Shown: positions 33,901-46,714 of the stretch, piece after piece
Position numbering within the stretch: the first letter of the stretch is position 1
Layout of the letters: each line of letters begins with the position of its first letter
Assembly: GCA_008638375.1 (NCBI GenBank)
Contig: VIRR01000470.1
Coordinates: forward strand, 186,001-250,000
Origin: Nyssa sinensis
Lineage: Eukaryota; Streptophyta; Magnoliopsida; Cornales; Nyssaceae
Direction of reading: 5' to 3'
Length of the DNA stretch: 64,000 bases
The notes under the pieces: generated by a model
Database searches by the model: none
The model's input: the letters and a program-made list of their open reading frames with translations, nothing else
What the model was told of the DNA's origin: nothing
Made by a program: the position numbers and the translations under genes

Positions 33901-36900
33901 GGGAAGATTATAGAGAGAATTGATGCCCCCGTGACTTTTCTGTTAAGAGGGTTTACAAAGGGAAGATTATAGAGAGAAAAAGAGTTGCAGAGAAAGAAAA
34001 AAAAGGGAAAGAAATATGTTGGGATTATCTGTAATTGTCATACTTTAAAATTCATATTTTAAATATAGAAAATTTATATTTTGTAAAAAATTTTTATATA
34101 ATTTTTAATAATTTTTGTATATTTTTTAAATTTTAAAATATTAATAATATGTATTATTAAATTTATTAATTACATAATTATGACATCACGGTTTGATTCC
34201 GGTTGAACCGGTAGCCCGTAACCCGGACAATTTTTCGGTTCGATGAACGGTCCGGTTTTGAAAACATTGCCCGCGGGGATCTAAAAAAACCAAAGCCATT
34301 AACCAGGACTGAAAAGGACACCGACGAAATACAGGCTAGCATCCATCTCCTCCACCTCTCGCCAAAGCCCATTTTTGTCATAAGAAAAATAAGGAAATCC
34401 CAATTCATATGATCATAGGCCTTCTCAATGTCAATTTTGCAAATCAAACCATTTTCCCTCTTCTTTCTCTGAAAATCCAAGCATTCGTTAGCAATCAAAG
34501 AAGCATCCAAAATTTGATGGCCATCCACAAAAGCATTCTGACTCTCGGAGATCACCCCCCCCCCAACCCAAAACCTCCACCTCCACCTCCCTGAGTCTTG
34601 TCGACAAGACTTTAGCCAATAGCTTATAGAAACTCCCCAACAAACTGATTGGTCTAAAGTCTTTGATATCCTCGGCCCCCCCTTTCTTGGGGATCAAAGA
34701 AATGAACAAAGCATTGAGACTTCTCTCAAAACAGCCCCTCTCGTAAAATTGAGCAAAAACATCCATCACATCCCTCCTAAAAACTCTCCAACAATGCTTG
34801 TAGAAAGCCATAGAAAATCCATCCAGGCCTGGAGCTTTGTCACCTTCACATGACTTTGCCAAAAACCCACAATTCCTGTCTTTACTTCCTCTACCTCCTG
34901 CAATCTCCTTCCATTTGTTGTCACCGAACTAATGTTGTTCTGTCTCCAATGAGCATTGGTCATCCTATAAAAAAACCTGGTCTTGCCCCCCTCTCTTAGC
35001 CACAACACTCTGGACTCCTCCATCTTAAGGATTTTTCCCATCTCTCCTTTCAAACTCTCTCTCTGATTTTTCTCCTCCTCTGTAAGCGAAGAACTCTGCT
35101 CCCTTTGATCTAACTGAAGAATCTGTTGCATAGTAGTGTCTTTCTTCACTTGCACATCCCCAATCACCTCTGTATTCCAATGCTTCAAATCATCCTATAG
35201 CATTTTCAGTTTCATGGCAAAAATAAAACTTGGGTTGCCTTCGAACCTATAACCAGCCCACCATTCAGCCACCATATTTCTAAACCACGGGGTCTTCAAC
35301 CACATGTTCTCAAACCGAAATGGACTTTTACCTCATTGCACCCCTTTGCAGTCCAGCATAATCGGGCAATGATCAAATAAAGCCTTAGGCAGACATGACT
35401 GCGTAGGACTAGGAAAGTGAACCTCCCAATCCAAAGAAACCAGGAATTGGTCTAAACGAGACATTGCAATCCCATCTCTTCCACTAGTCCAGGTATACAC
35501 CGCTCCCTCCAGCGGAAGATCCACCAAAACATTAGTTTCAACAAAGTAAGAAAAACTTCTCATAGCTCTAGTCAACCTTCCCCCTCCTCTTCAAGCCCGA
35601 ATAAAACCCCTTAAGGTTTCAGTTCCCCTCAACTCAGGGAAGCAGGTTCCAAAATTGCAGAGATACAAGTCTGGTACCGAAGAAACCCTTTCTCTCCTTC
35701 CAGTTGTACCTGAAACTCAACCTACTAACCAGTTGATGAAATCAAGAAGGATGAATATAAAAGCACCTGACTACTGATAAGTATGAAATAGCTCGTTTCA
35801 ACCAATTCAAATGTTATGTTATTTGGATATTCAGCGATGCAAAACATTACAAAATGAATATGATGAGCAAACACACTTTAGGGAAACCAATTCATTTTGG
35901 TTTATTACATATATCATTTATGTCACCATTTCTTCATTCTTTGACAAAAAATGAATATGTAAGCAAATGGTTTGCAATAACATGAATGTTCTCAATAATC
36001 TCAAACACTGCACATGCTGATAGGAATTGGGGGTTTGCATACTCTGGAGATACGTATAGATGTGGACCTTCCATCATATCCATCAAGTCTGGTGCATTAT
36101 TTCTAAGTTCACCAATTGTTCCTGCATCAGTACAAGTTGAACTGGAAAAAGTGTGGCACCGCTGCTATAGGGCATGTAAGAATCTATACAACTCAGTCAT
36201 CTGTAAGATAGACTGAAATATTATGGCCAATGATAGTTTTGAGTTCTATTTTAATTCTTTTGATCGGTAAAGTTAAGTAAAATATACTCGACACCAGAGG
36301 GGGCGCAACCATATACATCAAAAAGAGAGGGGCACATAATCAAAGCCTAACTTCCCTCAAAAAAGCAACTAAAACTTTCCACATTCAACGGATAATCTCC
36401 TATAAGCCAAAAAAATAGCAATTTCAAAAAAGAATCCTTCAATCTCATAAGCGTGAGATCCACGCCTTCAAAAACCCTTCTATTCCTCTCCTTCCAAATG
36501 CACCAAAGGAGACACGTTGGGGCTACTTTCCAAGCCCTCTTCTGCTCCTTGCAAATACGGCCACACCTCCAACCAAGCAAGACTTCCCGAACTGTCCCTA
36601 GCATCACCCAACAAACACCAAACAAAGAGAGCGCCGTATTCCACACTTCCCTAGCCACTGAACAGTGCACAAGAAGATGATCAACAGATTCCACCTCCTT
36701 GCACATATAACACCTGTTCGGAAGATGAAAGTCCCTTCTTCTAAGGTTATCCGTTGTGAGAATAGCACCCCACGCCATTGACCAACAAAAAAATACAACT
36801 TTCTTAGGGACCCTAGATTTCCAAATAAGCTCCCAAGGGAATTGGACCTCTCTGACCCACCATGAACTTATAAAACGAGCACACTGAGAATTTCTTGCCG

Positions 36901-39900
36901 CTATTCAACTTCCAGATAATTCTATCTTCTTCACACACATGAGATTTCTATCTATCCAGCACCCTTAAAAGCCCCTCTGCCCGCACAAGCTCCCAGCCAA
37001 AAAAGTTTCTTCTAAAACAAGGGCCCCACACCCGCGTGTCCCCTACCACTTGCATGGAGTCCTCCACCAAGGCCTCCTTATTTGAGGAGACACAGAAGAG
37101 AACCGAGAAATGCACCTCTAGCGAAGTATCACCACACCAAGGATCCTTCCAAAATCTAACCCTCAACCCGCTTCCCACCTCAAGGCGAATAGAATTGGCA
37201 AACTCTTTCTTCCCTCTTTGAATAGCCCTCCAAATACTGCATCCATAAGGATCCCCGGACTCCTTCACAAACCAACCCAAATTATCGGAACCAAATTTTG
37301 AGGGACACAGCTTCCTTCCATAACGAATGACCCTCCTGTGCAAAACACCAAAACCACTTGCCTAGAAAAGCTTTGTTGAATATCTTCAATTCCTTAAAAC
37401 CCAAACCCCCCCCCCCTTCCTCAATCGGACTCTTAGCCTTTTTCCAATTGAATCTTCCTTTCCCCCTCCTTCCCATCCCACAAGAAATCACGACGAATCT
37501 TTTCTAGCCTCTTCACCACCTTGGAAGGCAACGGAAAAAGAGACATGACGTAAGTCGGGAGATTGTCGAGAGTACTTTTGATAAGTGTAATCCTTCCTTC
37601 TTTGGATAGATATTTTCTCTTCCACCCTGCCAATCTTTTCTGAAACCTTTCTAAAACCACATCCCAAATTGAGGAAGAGTTTGAGAGTGCACCCAAAGGC
37701 AACACTAGGGACACCGACGGTAAGGAGCCCACCCCACACCCTACACTCCGGGCCAACTCTCCTATCCCCTCAATCGACCCAACCAGAATGATCTCACTTT
37801 TGCTCATGTTGATCCGAAGGCCCGACACTGCCTCAAAGCACACAAGCAGACATCTTAGATAACTCAACTAACCAATATCCGGCTCACGAAAAATCAAAGT
37901 ATCATCCGCGAATAGTAAATGAGACACCTTCACCCTCCTACCTGTGTCATTTTCTAGAGAGAAACCCTAGATCCAACCTATAATCACCGCTTTATCAATC
38001 ATGCGGCTCAAAGCTTCCATAACAATCACAAATAGAAACGGAGACAACAGATCCCCCTGCCTCAAACCTCTGGTAGATCTTAAGAAATCTGTCGAGGAGC
38101 CATTGACCAATACTGAGAACGAAGCGGAAGAAATACAAGACCTAATCCACACTGACCATCTCTCCCCAAACCCCATTCGCTCAAGAAGGGAAATAAAAAA
38201 ATCTCAATTAACGTGATCATAGGCCTTTTCAATATCCAATTTGCACAACATAACAGCCTCCCCACTCTTCCTCTTTATGCATTCATTGGCCAAAAGAACG
38301 GCATCCAAGATCTGTCTGCCTTCAACAAAGGCACTCTAACTATCCGAAATCACTGCTCCCATAACACTTCGGATCCGAATAGCAAAGACTTTTGCTAACA
38401 GCTTATACAAGCTACCCACCAGACTAATAGGGCGGAAGTCCTTAATATTCTGCACACCCTCCTTTGGAATCAAAGCAATAAAAGTGGCATTTAAGCTCCT
38501 CTCAAAGCTTCCATTCTCAAAGAAGTGATTAAACCCTGCCATCACGTCCTTCCTAATCACATCGTAGCAGAGTTTATAAAATGCCAAGGAGATCCCGTCT
38601 TGACCTAGAGCCTTATCCCCATCACAAGAATGAAGAGCTTCCACAATCGCACGTTCTTCAAATGGGCGCTCAAGCAACCTCACATCCTCCTCCATGAGGG
38701 AAGAAAAAGTCACACCACTCATGTCAAGTCTCCAATCCCGAGGTCCTGAAAACAACTGCTTGTAGAAACCCATAATGCCCTCCCAAATCTCCCGAACTCC
38801 CTAAATCTCCCTATCACCAATCACACAAAGCTAATATTATACCAATCACACAAAGCTAATATTATTCCTTCGCCTATGCGAATTTGCTACTCTATGAAAG
38901 AACGTGGTATTTCCATCCCCTTCCCTGAGCCACAAGTCCTGGACTTCTGACGCCAAGAGATATCCTTCATCTTCAAAAGGCCCCCAAACTCCCCCTTGAG
39001 ACCATCCCTGCTGGACTTCTCTTCTTCCGACAATCCAGAGAGTTGCTCTTTTCTATCCAGACTCTGAATCTTCTACAACAGAGTCTATTTCTTCCAGTGC
39101 ACTAACCCAAATACCTCCACATTCCATTTTTTCAAATCCTCTTTAAGGAGCTTCAACTTTCCAGAGAAAACAAACTTGGATCCCCCTGCACATGGTAACA
39201 ACTCCACCAGCCTTCCACCCTATCCCTGAAAGCCTCAACCTTCAACCACATGTTCTCAAAACGGAACGGAGATTTTCCCCCAATTCACTCCACCACAATC
39301 CAACAACAGGGGATGGTGGTCTGAAGTTGGTCTAGGTAAGCTAGACTAGGACAAGTTTGGGAACTGATCTTCCTAACTATTTGAAACTAAAAATAGGTCC
39401 AATCGAGACATAAAAGGGTTATCTCTATCGCTGCACCACGTAAATCTCCCACCTTCCATTGGAAGGTCCACCAAATTATAATCATCAATAGAAAAGGAGA
39501 ACTCCCTCATGGCTCCACTTAATCTCCCTCCAACTAATCTTTCATTGGGGAACCTGGTCATATTAAAATCACCCCCTAATACCCACATACCTACCCACCT
39601 GGACCTCACCTGCCGCAATTCTTCCCGAAAAACATCTCCTCTCACTATTCAAATTTGGCCCGTAGACTCCTGTGAACAACCATTGGGAATCTCCGGCCAT
39701 ACCTACAAATAAACAGGAGAGAGAAAACCTTCCCATCTAGTGATCCACACACTTAAACATTCTACTATCCCACAACATCACTATACCACCCGCAGCCCCT
39801 CTAGCTGGTAAGAACCTCCACTCTACCCACCGATCCCCCCAAATACACCTCATAATACTCTCGGACACGTCTTCCATTTTTGATTCATGAATACAGACAA

Positions 39901-42900
39901 TCCCAGCCTTCCATTTTTTCAGCACCCCCTTCATCACCAACCTCTTGTATGGGTCATTAAGACCCCTAACATTCCAAGATAAGAGTTTTAATGTCATCAA
40001 TCACTCATCACAGATAGATCCCACCCTATCCTTCGTACCTCCTTACTTTTTCCTTCATAATTCACTGTGCTCTTCAAATTTCTCACTTCTCTTCTCAAAT
40101 TTTTTGCCAACTTTTCTCTTTCTGAACACTGATCCTTCCTTGGGCTAATAAGGCCCTCTCTGATGTTGCATTCCTCTGTCAGAGAACAGCTACAGAAGTC
40201 TCCCCTCAAACCCATGTGCTGCAACCCCCAAATTCGGCTTACTTTCCTCACATGTCGCTTAACCCAACCTGAAACTTCAACCACTGCACTGATGCCCACC
40301 TCTGCCTCACCCACAAGCCCCTGCCCTGGAAGAACAATGGCTAGAGGAGACCAATAGATGGGATCCACTTCATTTTGCACAGCAGCAAGAATCGACATAC
40401 CTTCCTGATTGATTGCCATCCCTTCCAAGTCCCCAATTTCCTTTCTGCCCTGCAACTGTTGTTGCGCCTTCCCAGCATTGTCGACTTTCCTGACAGACCT
40501 ATCGAGGACTTCTTCTGGTCTCTTAATGCAGCCAGCCTTTTCTACCTCTGAAATTTTCTCCATACCTGGGTCTTGGATCTGCCAACGAGAACAACCTGGG
40601 CTGGTATTTTTCATGGCTTTGTCAACCACACTCTGCAAATCCCTCCATAGGTTCTCCTCATCACTGCTAACTATATCTTCCTCTGTCTCTGGCACTGTGG
40701 ATCCGTTATCGGAGTCTGTTTCAACCTGGTAAAACGCAATCCAGTTGTTGTCCCAGTGATCCCAGCATCCGGCTTTTTTGCCAACAATCCCCCTACTAAG
40801 CGCCTCAACCTTCTGCATTGAGTTACTCCCCCTTCCTCCTTTGGAATCTCAACAACTGAAAACTGAGGGGCACACTTATCTTCATTGAGAACACCAACAG
40901 CAGCGCTTGGGCCACTGGTACTGGGCTCTAATGGCTGGAACTTATTTCCCACTTTGGTTTGAAGAGGTTGGACCTTTTCCCCTCTGGGCTCATATATTTC
41001 TCTGAGTCCGTTAAGCTTCATCTTCATTCTGGTTTGAGCTTGAGTGCGATTGGGCCACTTCCTCTTCCTGTATTGGGCCTTCTGCCAACCAGGCCCAATT
41101 CTCTCCCTTCTCTCTAGCAAGCCCATGCTGGAGCATCTTGCGTGCTAGAATTCAAATTTTGAATTCTTAAGCCAGCTGTCCACGTATCCCTCTGTGTGTA
41201 AATTGGCAGAACGCGTCATGTCCAGAATAGCTTTTCCCTCCTCACGCGCCCTTTGCGCTCACACCGACGCACCCCGCTGCAACACCCTCTTCTCCGGCAA
41301 CTCTGAACGGCTGCTTCTCCGATTGTTCCATGCACAGAGAAAAATGAGGACCACGTTCCACCCATATTGGGATGTCATAGCTCCAATTGCCTACTGCCAC
41401 CTTGGCAGATGCTGGAATTTTGCATACCAACATTTCGATCAAGATTCTAGCCCATTTGAAGTGTGTTTTCTTCGTCGTGTCCTCATCAATCCTAACAAAG
41501 CGGCCACATGCATTACTCAGTGCTGAAAAACCTCCGCGCACCACACGAATGGAGGAAGGCCGACGAAACGTATCCAGACTTTCTTGGCTAAAAACCCTTC
41601 CCTAGTACACACCCCACCTTCTACCCCACCAATCCAACATAACTGGCCGACCATCCAGAGCCCATTCTTTGTTTTGCACTATGCAAGTGGCTTCAACCAC
41701 CGACGAGAACTCAAACAAAAACCAGCCTCCATGCATCTCATAAACGCGAACTCCTGTCGGCACTTTCCAGAATCTGTCAACCCAACTTTGCACCCTCTCC
41801 ATCTCCAACTTAGGCTCACTCAGCCCCTACTCTTCCAACCAAACAACTGTAGCAATGATTGATCCTATCTTTGCAGGAAGGAAGATCAACTATGTTTCCC
41901 CAGTTTGTTACACCCCTTGTCCCACCACCACTTTCCCTTCCGGCCATGAAACTCTTTTAGCTACTTCTGAGAAATGGCATTCCATATCCGGCTTACGTAC
42001 TGCCACTTTGGACGCTAAGCCTTTCAGCGCCTTCACTACACCTTTCCATCCTCCACCCCCTTTGTCAAATTCCAGCAAATACACACTGAAATTTCTGCCT
42101 CCCAAGGACTCAACGATTCTCACAAAAGAGCCTCTATCATTCGATCTTTTCACCAATCTCAAGCTTCTGTGTCTGCCGTGGAAAACTCTCTCTAAGGATC
42201 GGCCTTCCTTTAATCCGTCCATCAACTCAAGATTATCACAGACCCATCCGAACCCTTGTGACTCCATACGAACCCTTCTTACGCTCCCAAAACCTCTTTC
42301 TATGACTTGTATCGCCCAACCATGATAATCTTTAACTTCCTCAATCTCGAATGTCTTTGACCCCCATTGCGCATATCGTGTTTTGAATCTCACCATTTTT
42401 CCAGCAGAGAAGACACGATCAAATCATATAATGCAACTTCTATAATAATGCATGAAAATACAAGATCTCATATTGGATAAAACAGAAACAGTGAAATTTC
42501 ACTATAATCGGGGTACCATTTCCACATAATTATCTTATGCCGTGACAAACATTTGATAATATTTAGATTCCCTAAGGTGAGTTCTATTTTAATAGGAGTG
42601 TCAAATCATTAAAGTCACCAGTCACACAAAGCACGAGCACAGAGCTTTGTTCATCTAAGACTCTAATTCATCTTATTGTGCCTAAATAACTTGAGCATTC
42701 ATAAAATTAACCCATATTCTACCATTTAATTTTATTTTATGTTTCATTTGTTCGCTTTTTTTTTTTCAATTTCTTCTTCATTCCAGCAATTTAATCGCTA
42801 TAGCTAATGTAATCCAGGGTGAGTTTCCCGACAGTCTTGTGTTAACATGCTTCTCGGTTAAGCCATTTGTCAACATTAATCAAAGAATTGCTCAAAGGCA

Positions 42901-43919
42901 TAAAACTCATAGTTACTAATGAGTAAACTTAAATTTATTCCTAATTCTTGTTTTTTCCTTGTTTTGTTTGCCAATGAAAAGTCGCAAGTCTATGACACGT
43001 GTAGGGTTAGCATAGAGTCAGTGGAAATTTATGTAGAAAATATGTTTAAAAGAAATATGAAGTAGAAGAATGAATGAATTACCTCAGAGTGAAATCTTTA
43101 TAATACTCCGAGAAATCTTCTCCAAGTCTATCTGATGGTTGACCGGTCACTATCTTGTAACCACATAAACTATTAGTGGCATTAGGAGCCTGTACAATTA
43201 TAAAGAGCAATTAAGCATTGAACAGTAGAGACATATGAATAAATCTGGCAGGGTAGGATTGTACAGTATTCATAACCTTGTGAGCTAAGTGGTGAAATGT
43301 GTACAGCAAACATTCAACATAAGTAAAGTTCATCTCTTCTCCAGTTTTTCTCCGAGGCATGTACTTCTGAAAATAAAGAAGAAAAGAAAGTTATGAGGCA
43401 AAGAGAACTAAAATTGACAAACCTTTAGACAAAAAGGTTTCATATTTCTTGAAAAGCTTCACTTCTTCAAGAATAATATAAATGAAAAACTTTAGCTTCG
43501 GATTTAAAAATAAAATAAAAATAAAAAGTAAAAAGAAACAAAACATTGATATAGGGTGGGTTAATGTACATATATGAATTCTGATGGTCAATATAACATA
43601 AATATTCCACAAAGGGGGGGGGAAATACCAGCATGCTACCACCTATGTTACTTCATACTTGGACTCGGGGTACGGTTACAGGTATGGGTACGGGTACAGG
43701 TACAAGTCCACGTGTTAGATCCTCTAAACCTCCAAAAAGTGTCGAAGTATCCAAAGGATTGTGTGGGTACATACTTGAGAGGATAATCAAAGAAGATGGG
43801 TAAAGAGCCAAAAAATTTAAATGAGTTGGGAAATTGTAGAAAAAAATTAATATATTTAGGTAGATTTGTAACTATAGAAACTTTAAGAGAACAATTCCGA
43901 TATAATTCCACTATATATA

Positions 43920-43954
<35 letters not shown>

Positions 43955-46669
43955 GGGTTTGCATGGAATATTCATAAATTTTAAGATTTTAGGTTCTTTC
44001 TAGGGTTAAATATCCGTCTCCAACGGCTGCTTCAGCCTCTGGCAAACCACTCCAGTTACTTTTCCAACTTCAATGAAGTTACTTTCTTCTCGTCTTCCTC
44101 TTTCTTCTGTTTTTTTTCCTCAATTGGAATAGCAACCATGTCCTATCCCAAACCGCTCCAGCTGGTTTTCTGACTTCAATGAAGTTACTTTTCTTCTATT
44201 CTTCCTCTTCTATTTTTCCCTCAATTGGAATAGCAATTGTATCTTACCCATGTCCCGCACTTCTATCCATGTTATGTCGTGTCAACACAGGTACCCTAGG
44301 GCAAAATGAAGAGTTCATGTAACACATGCTACCATGCTAATTCTATGCACGAATATTTATTTTGTTTCTGTACATGATGTCTGCCATTAAGAGCTGTGAA
44401 CAACAGAGATCAATATGCAATTTGTTACAGTAAAACAGAAGCACCTTTAGGAGCTGAACAACAGAGGGAAGAATTTGTCGAGAGTCTTGTAGCGTTGTGT
44501 AAGGTGAACTTTCTGCAAGGTTCTTGAGCAAGTCTACTTTGCGTTCTTCAGGAAGCTGACAGGTAAAAAAAATATGATTAGAACAAATTCTAAGAATCAA
44601 GATGAGAACATGTCAACACAGATATCCACCTTTTAAACATAATTACTGCAAGTTCTCATCTAAGAAGGAATCCCATAACTCAGGAAATCATCCCAAGGTT
44701 AGATGAACATTCTTTTGGACAAACCTGGGACTGCAACTGAGGGTCTTGCTTGAAAAGACTCTAGCTCAAGTCCCCACTAAATCCAGATTCCATTTCTATA
44801 AAATTTTAAGTTAAATGAGAAGGGAAGGCAATGTTTTGCTATGAGAAGTTTTCCAAAACTATCTGTAGGATAATCCCGATATTTAGTGATGTAAAGATAA
44901 AATCTCATAACAATCAGATTCTTTATATCGTTGGCTAAGACCTCCAACCCAATTCCATACTGTTTTTCATTATATTCCTCTGCTGGGATGGTTGGGCAGC
45001 GTATGGATCTAACTTCTGAATTTATTTGAATTAAATCTTGACAGCCCAAGATTTTACCACTGTAACTAGCAATGGCCCCCAGCATAAATGTGTGTGTGTA
45101 CCCTGTTTCTAGTTGTACTAACTAGAAATGGATATAATTGGGTGGAATCTGAAATGGATATGGAGTGTCAACCAGATAGTTTCAAAGATTAAATTCAATA
45201 ACACAAGTGCATATTAAAATAACATGATAAATACAACTGGATGCATGAAGTCGTTCCAGATTAAGTAATATACAAAAAAATAAACTGCATTACACATACA
45301 CGAGCAAGGCTTAATGAGCTCAATAATATTATAGTGCAGAAAGATTCAGTTATAGAAGTCCATTAGAAGTTTGTTTTTCAATCAATAAAGGTATGGATGT
45401 ATATTAAAAGGCACCCGAGGGGGGGAACCCATTTACACCAAAAAAATGAATGGCTACAAAAATTAAAGCCTAAGTTCCCCCAAAAAATTGATATAAAGAT
45501 CTAAATACACTGGCCTAGCTTCTTTACACCAAAAGAAAAGCAACTTTAAAACATTATCTTTGAAACTTCGAGGGGAAAGCTCCACCTTCAAAAGTCCTTC
45601 CATTGCGCTCCTTCCATATGCTCCACATAATGCAAAGAGGTGCCATTCTCCACGCTATCCTTAGATTGTCCCTCACTCCTCAACACCCCCGCCCCAAAAG
45701 AACCTCACTAATTGTTGCCAGCATCACCCAACTAAGACCATACAATGAGAAAAATAAATTCCACACCCCCCTTGCCATTGGATGAGGACGTGATTGACCG
45801 ATTCCTCCACATTTTTGCATAAACAACACCAATTAGGAAAGTAGTAGCCTCTTTTGCATAAATTGTTTGTCGTCAAAATGGGCCCCCTTGTCGCTACCCA
45901 AGCTAAAAAATCCATTTTACTAGGAACCCTCGACTTCCAAATAATCTTCCAAGGAAAAGTCTCCTCCCCACCACCTTTTGGTGAAAAGAGCTCACCGTAA
46001 ACTTTTTATCCTCATTCACCATTCAAAACAATCTATCCTCTCAAACTCCATTGCCCTTGTAAAAACCGATCACCTCCACAAGGCACACTACCTCCTCCAA
46101 CTCCTAATCAAGGAAGTTCCTCCAAAAGCAAGGATTCCACACAAATAAGGAAATCCCGCTTTCAATACCTCATATCCACACAATACATCTTCCCAAAACC
46201 ACACCTTGTTCCATCCCCAGCTTTAAAACAAACAAAGTTGTGAAAATAATCAGGTCCTTTTCGGGTCACTTTCCACATACTACATCCGTAAGCCTCCACC
46301 ACCTCCTTAGAGAACCATCCCCTAGCCTTACGTCCATACTTTGACATTATGACACCCCTCTACAAGCCATGATTCTCCATCGCAAACCTTCTGTTTATGC
46401 AGCAACCAAGAATCCTTTCCTCCAAAGCTTCCCTATAAGCATTTTCTCATATAATCCAGGTTCGTTTGACATGATTCGTACCCAATAGTGATGTCCTCCC
46501 AACTCTGTTCTCTTCCTATCCTTACCTCCACAACCTCCTCTGGCCATCTTGCTACCTGGGCTACCTCTTTGAAGAATCTCTAGTCCTTGTGCATCACTGG
46601 ATGCGGAGGTTGAACCAAGTTTTTAAGAGCCCTTGCCACTGCTCCTCATCCTCCTCCTTTATCCACCTC

Positions 46670-46714
<45 letters not shown>

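Larger units (their letters stand above)
30016..35600 (-). mobile_element. 5'-truncated LINE in API5 intron 12, split by a solo LTR and a hAT-like element
   Basis: Minus-strand pieces in LINE order: endonuclease C terminus (35575-35333, [20 protein letters not shown]), EN-RT linker (35188-34766), RT fingers and palm (34862-34488, [20 protein letters not shown]; 34555-34270), RT catalytic part (33177-32980, [17 protein letters not shown] and FADD), then 31650-31330 and the C-terminal zf-RVT block (30765-30112, [20 protein letters not shown]). The 3' tail on the minus strand is an A-rich run near 30016-30030. Two later insertions interrupt it (31654-32979 and 33178-34269). The 5' end stops around 35.6 kb in mid-endonuclease. 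I could not find a convincing target duplication. It is in the sense orientation with API5. Confidence 0.88.

Noticed and set aside
30016..36255. Target duplication for the split LINE
   Set aside because: I compared the flank next to its A-rich tail with sequence around 35.5-36.2 kb and found no convincing match, so none is claimed.
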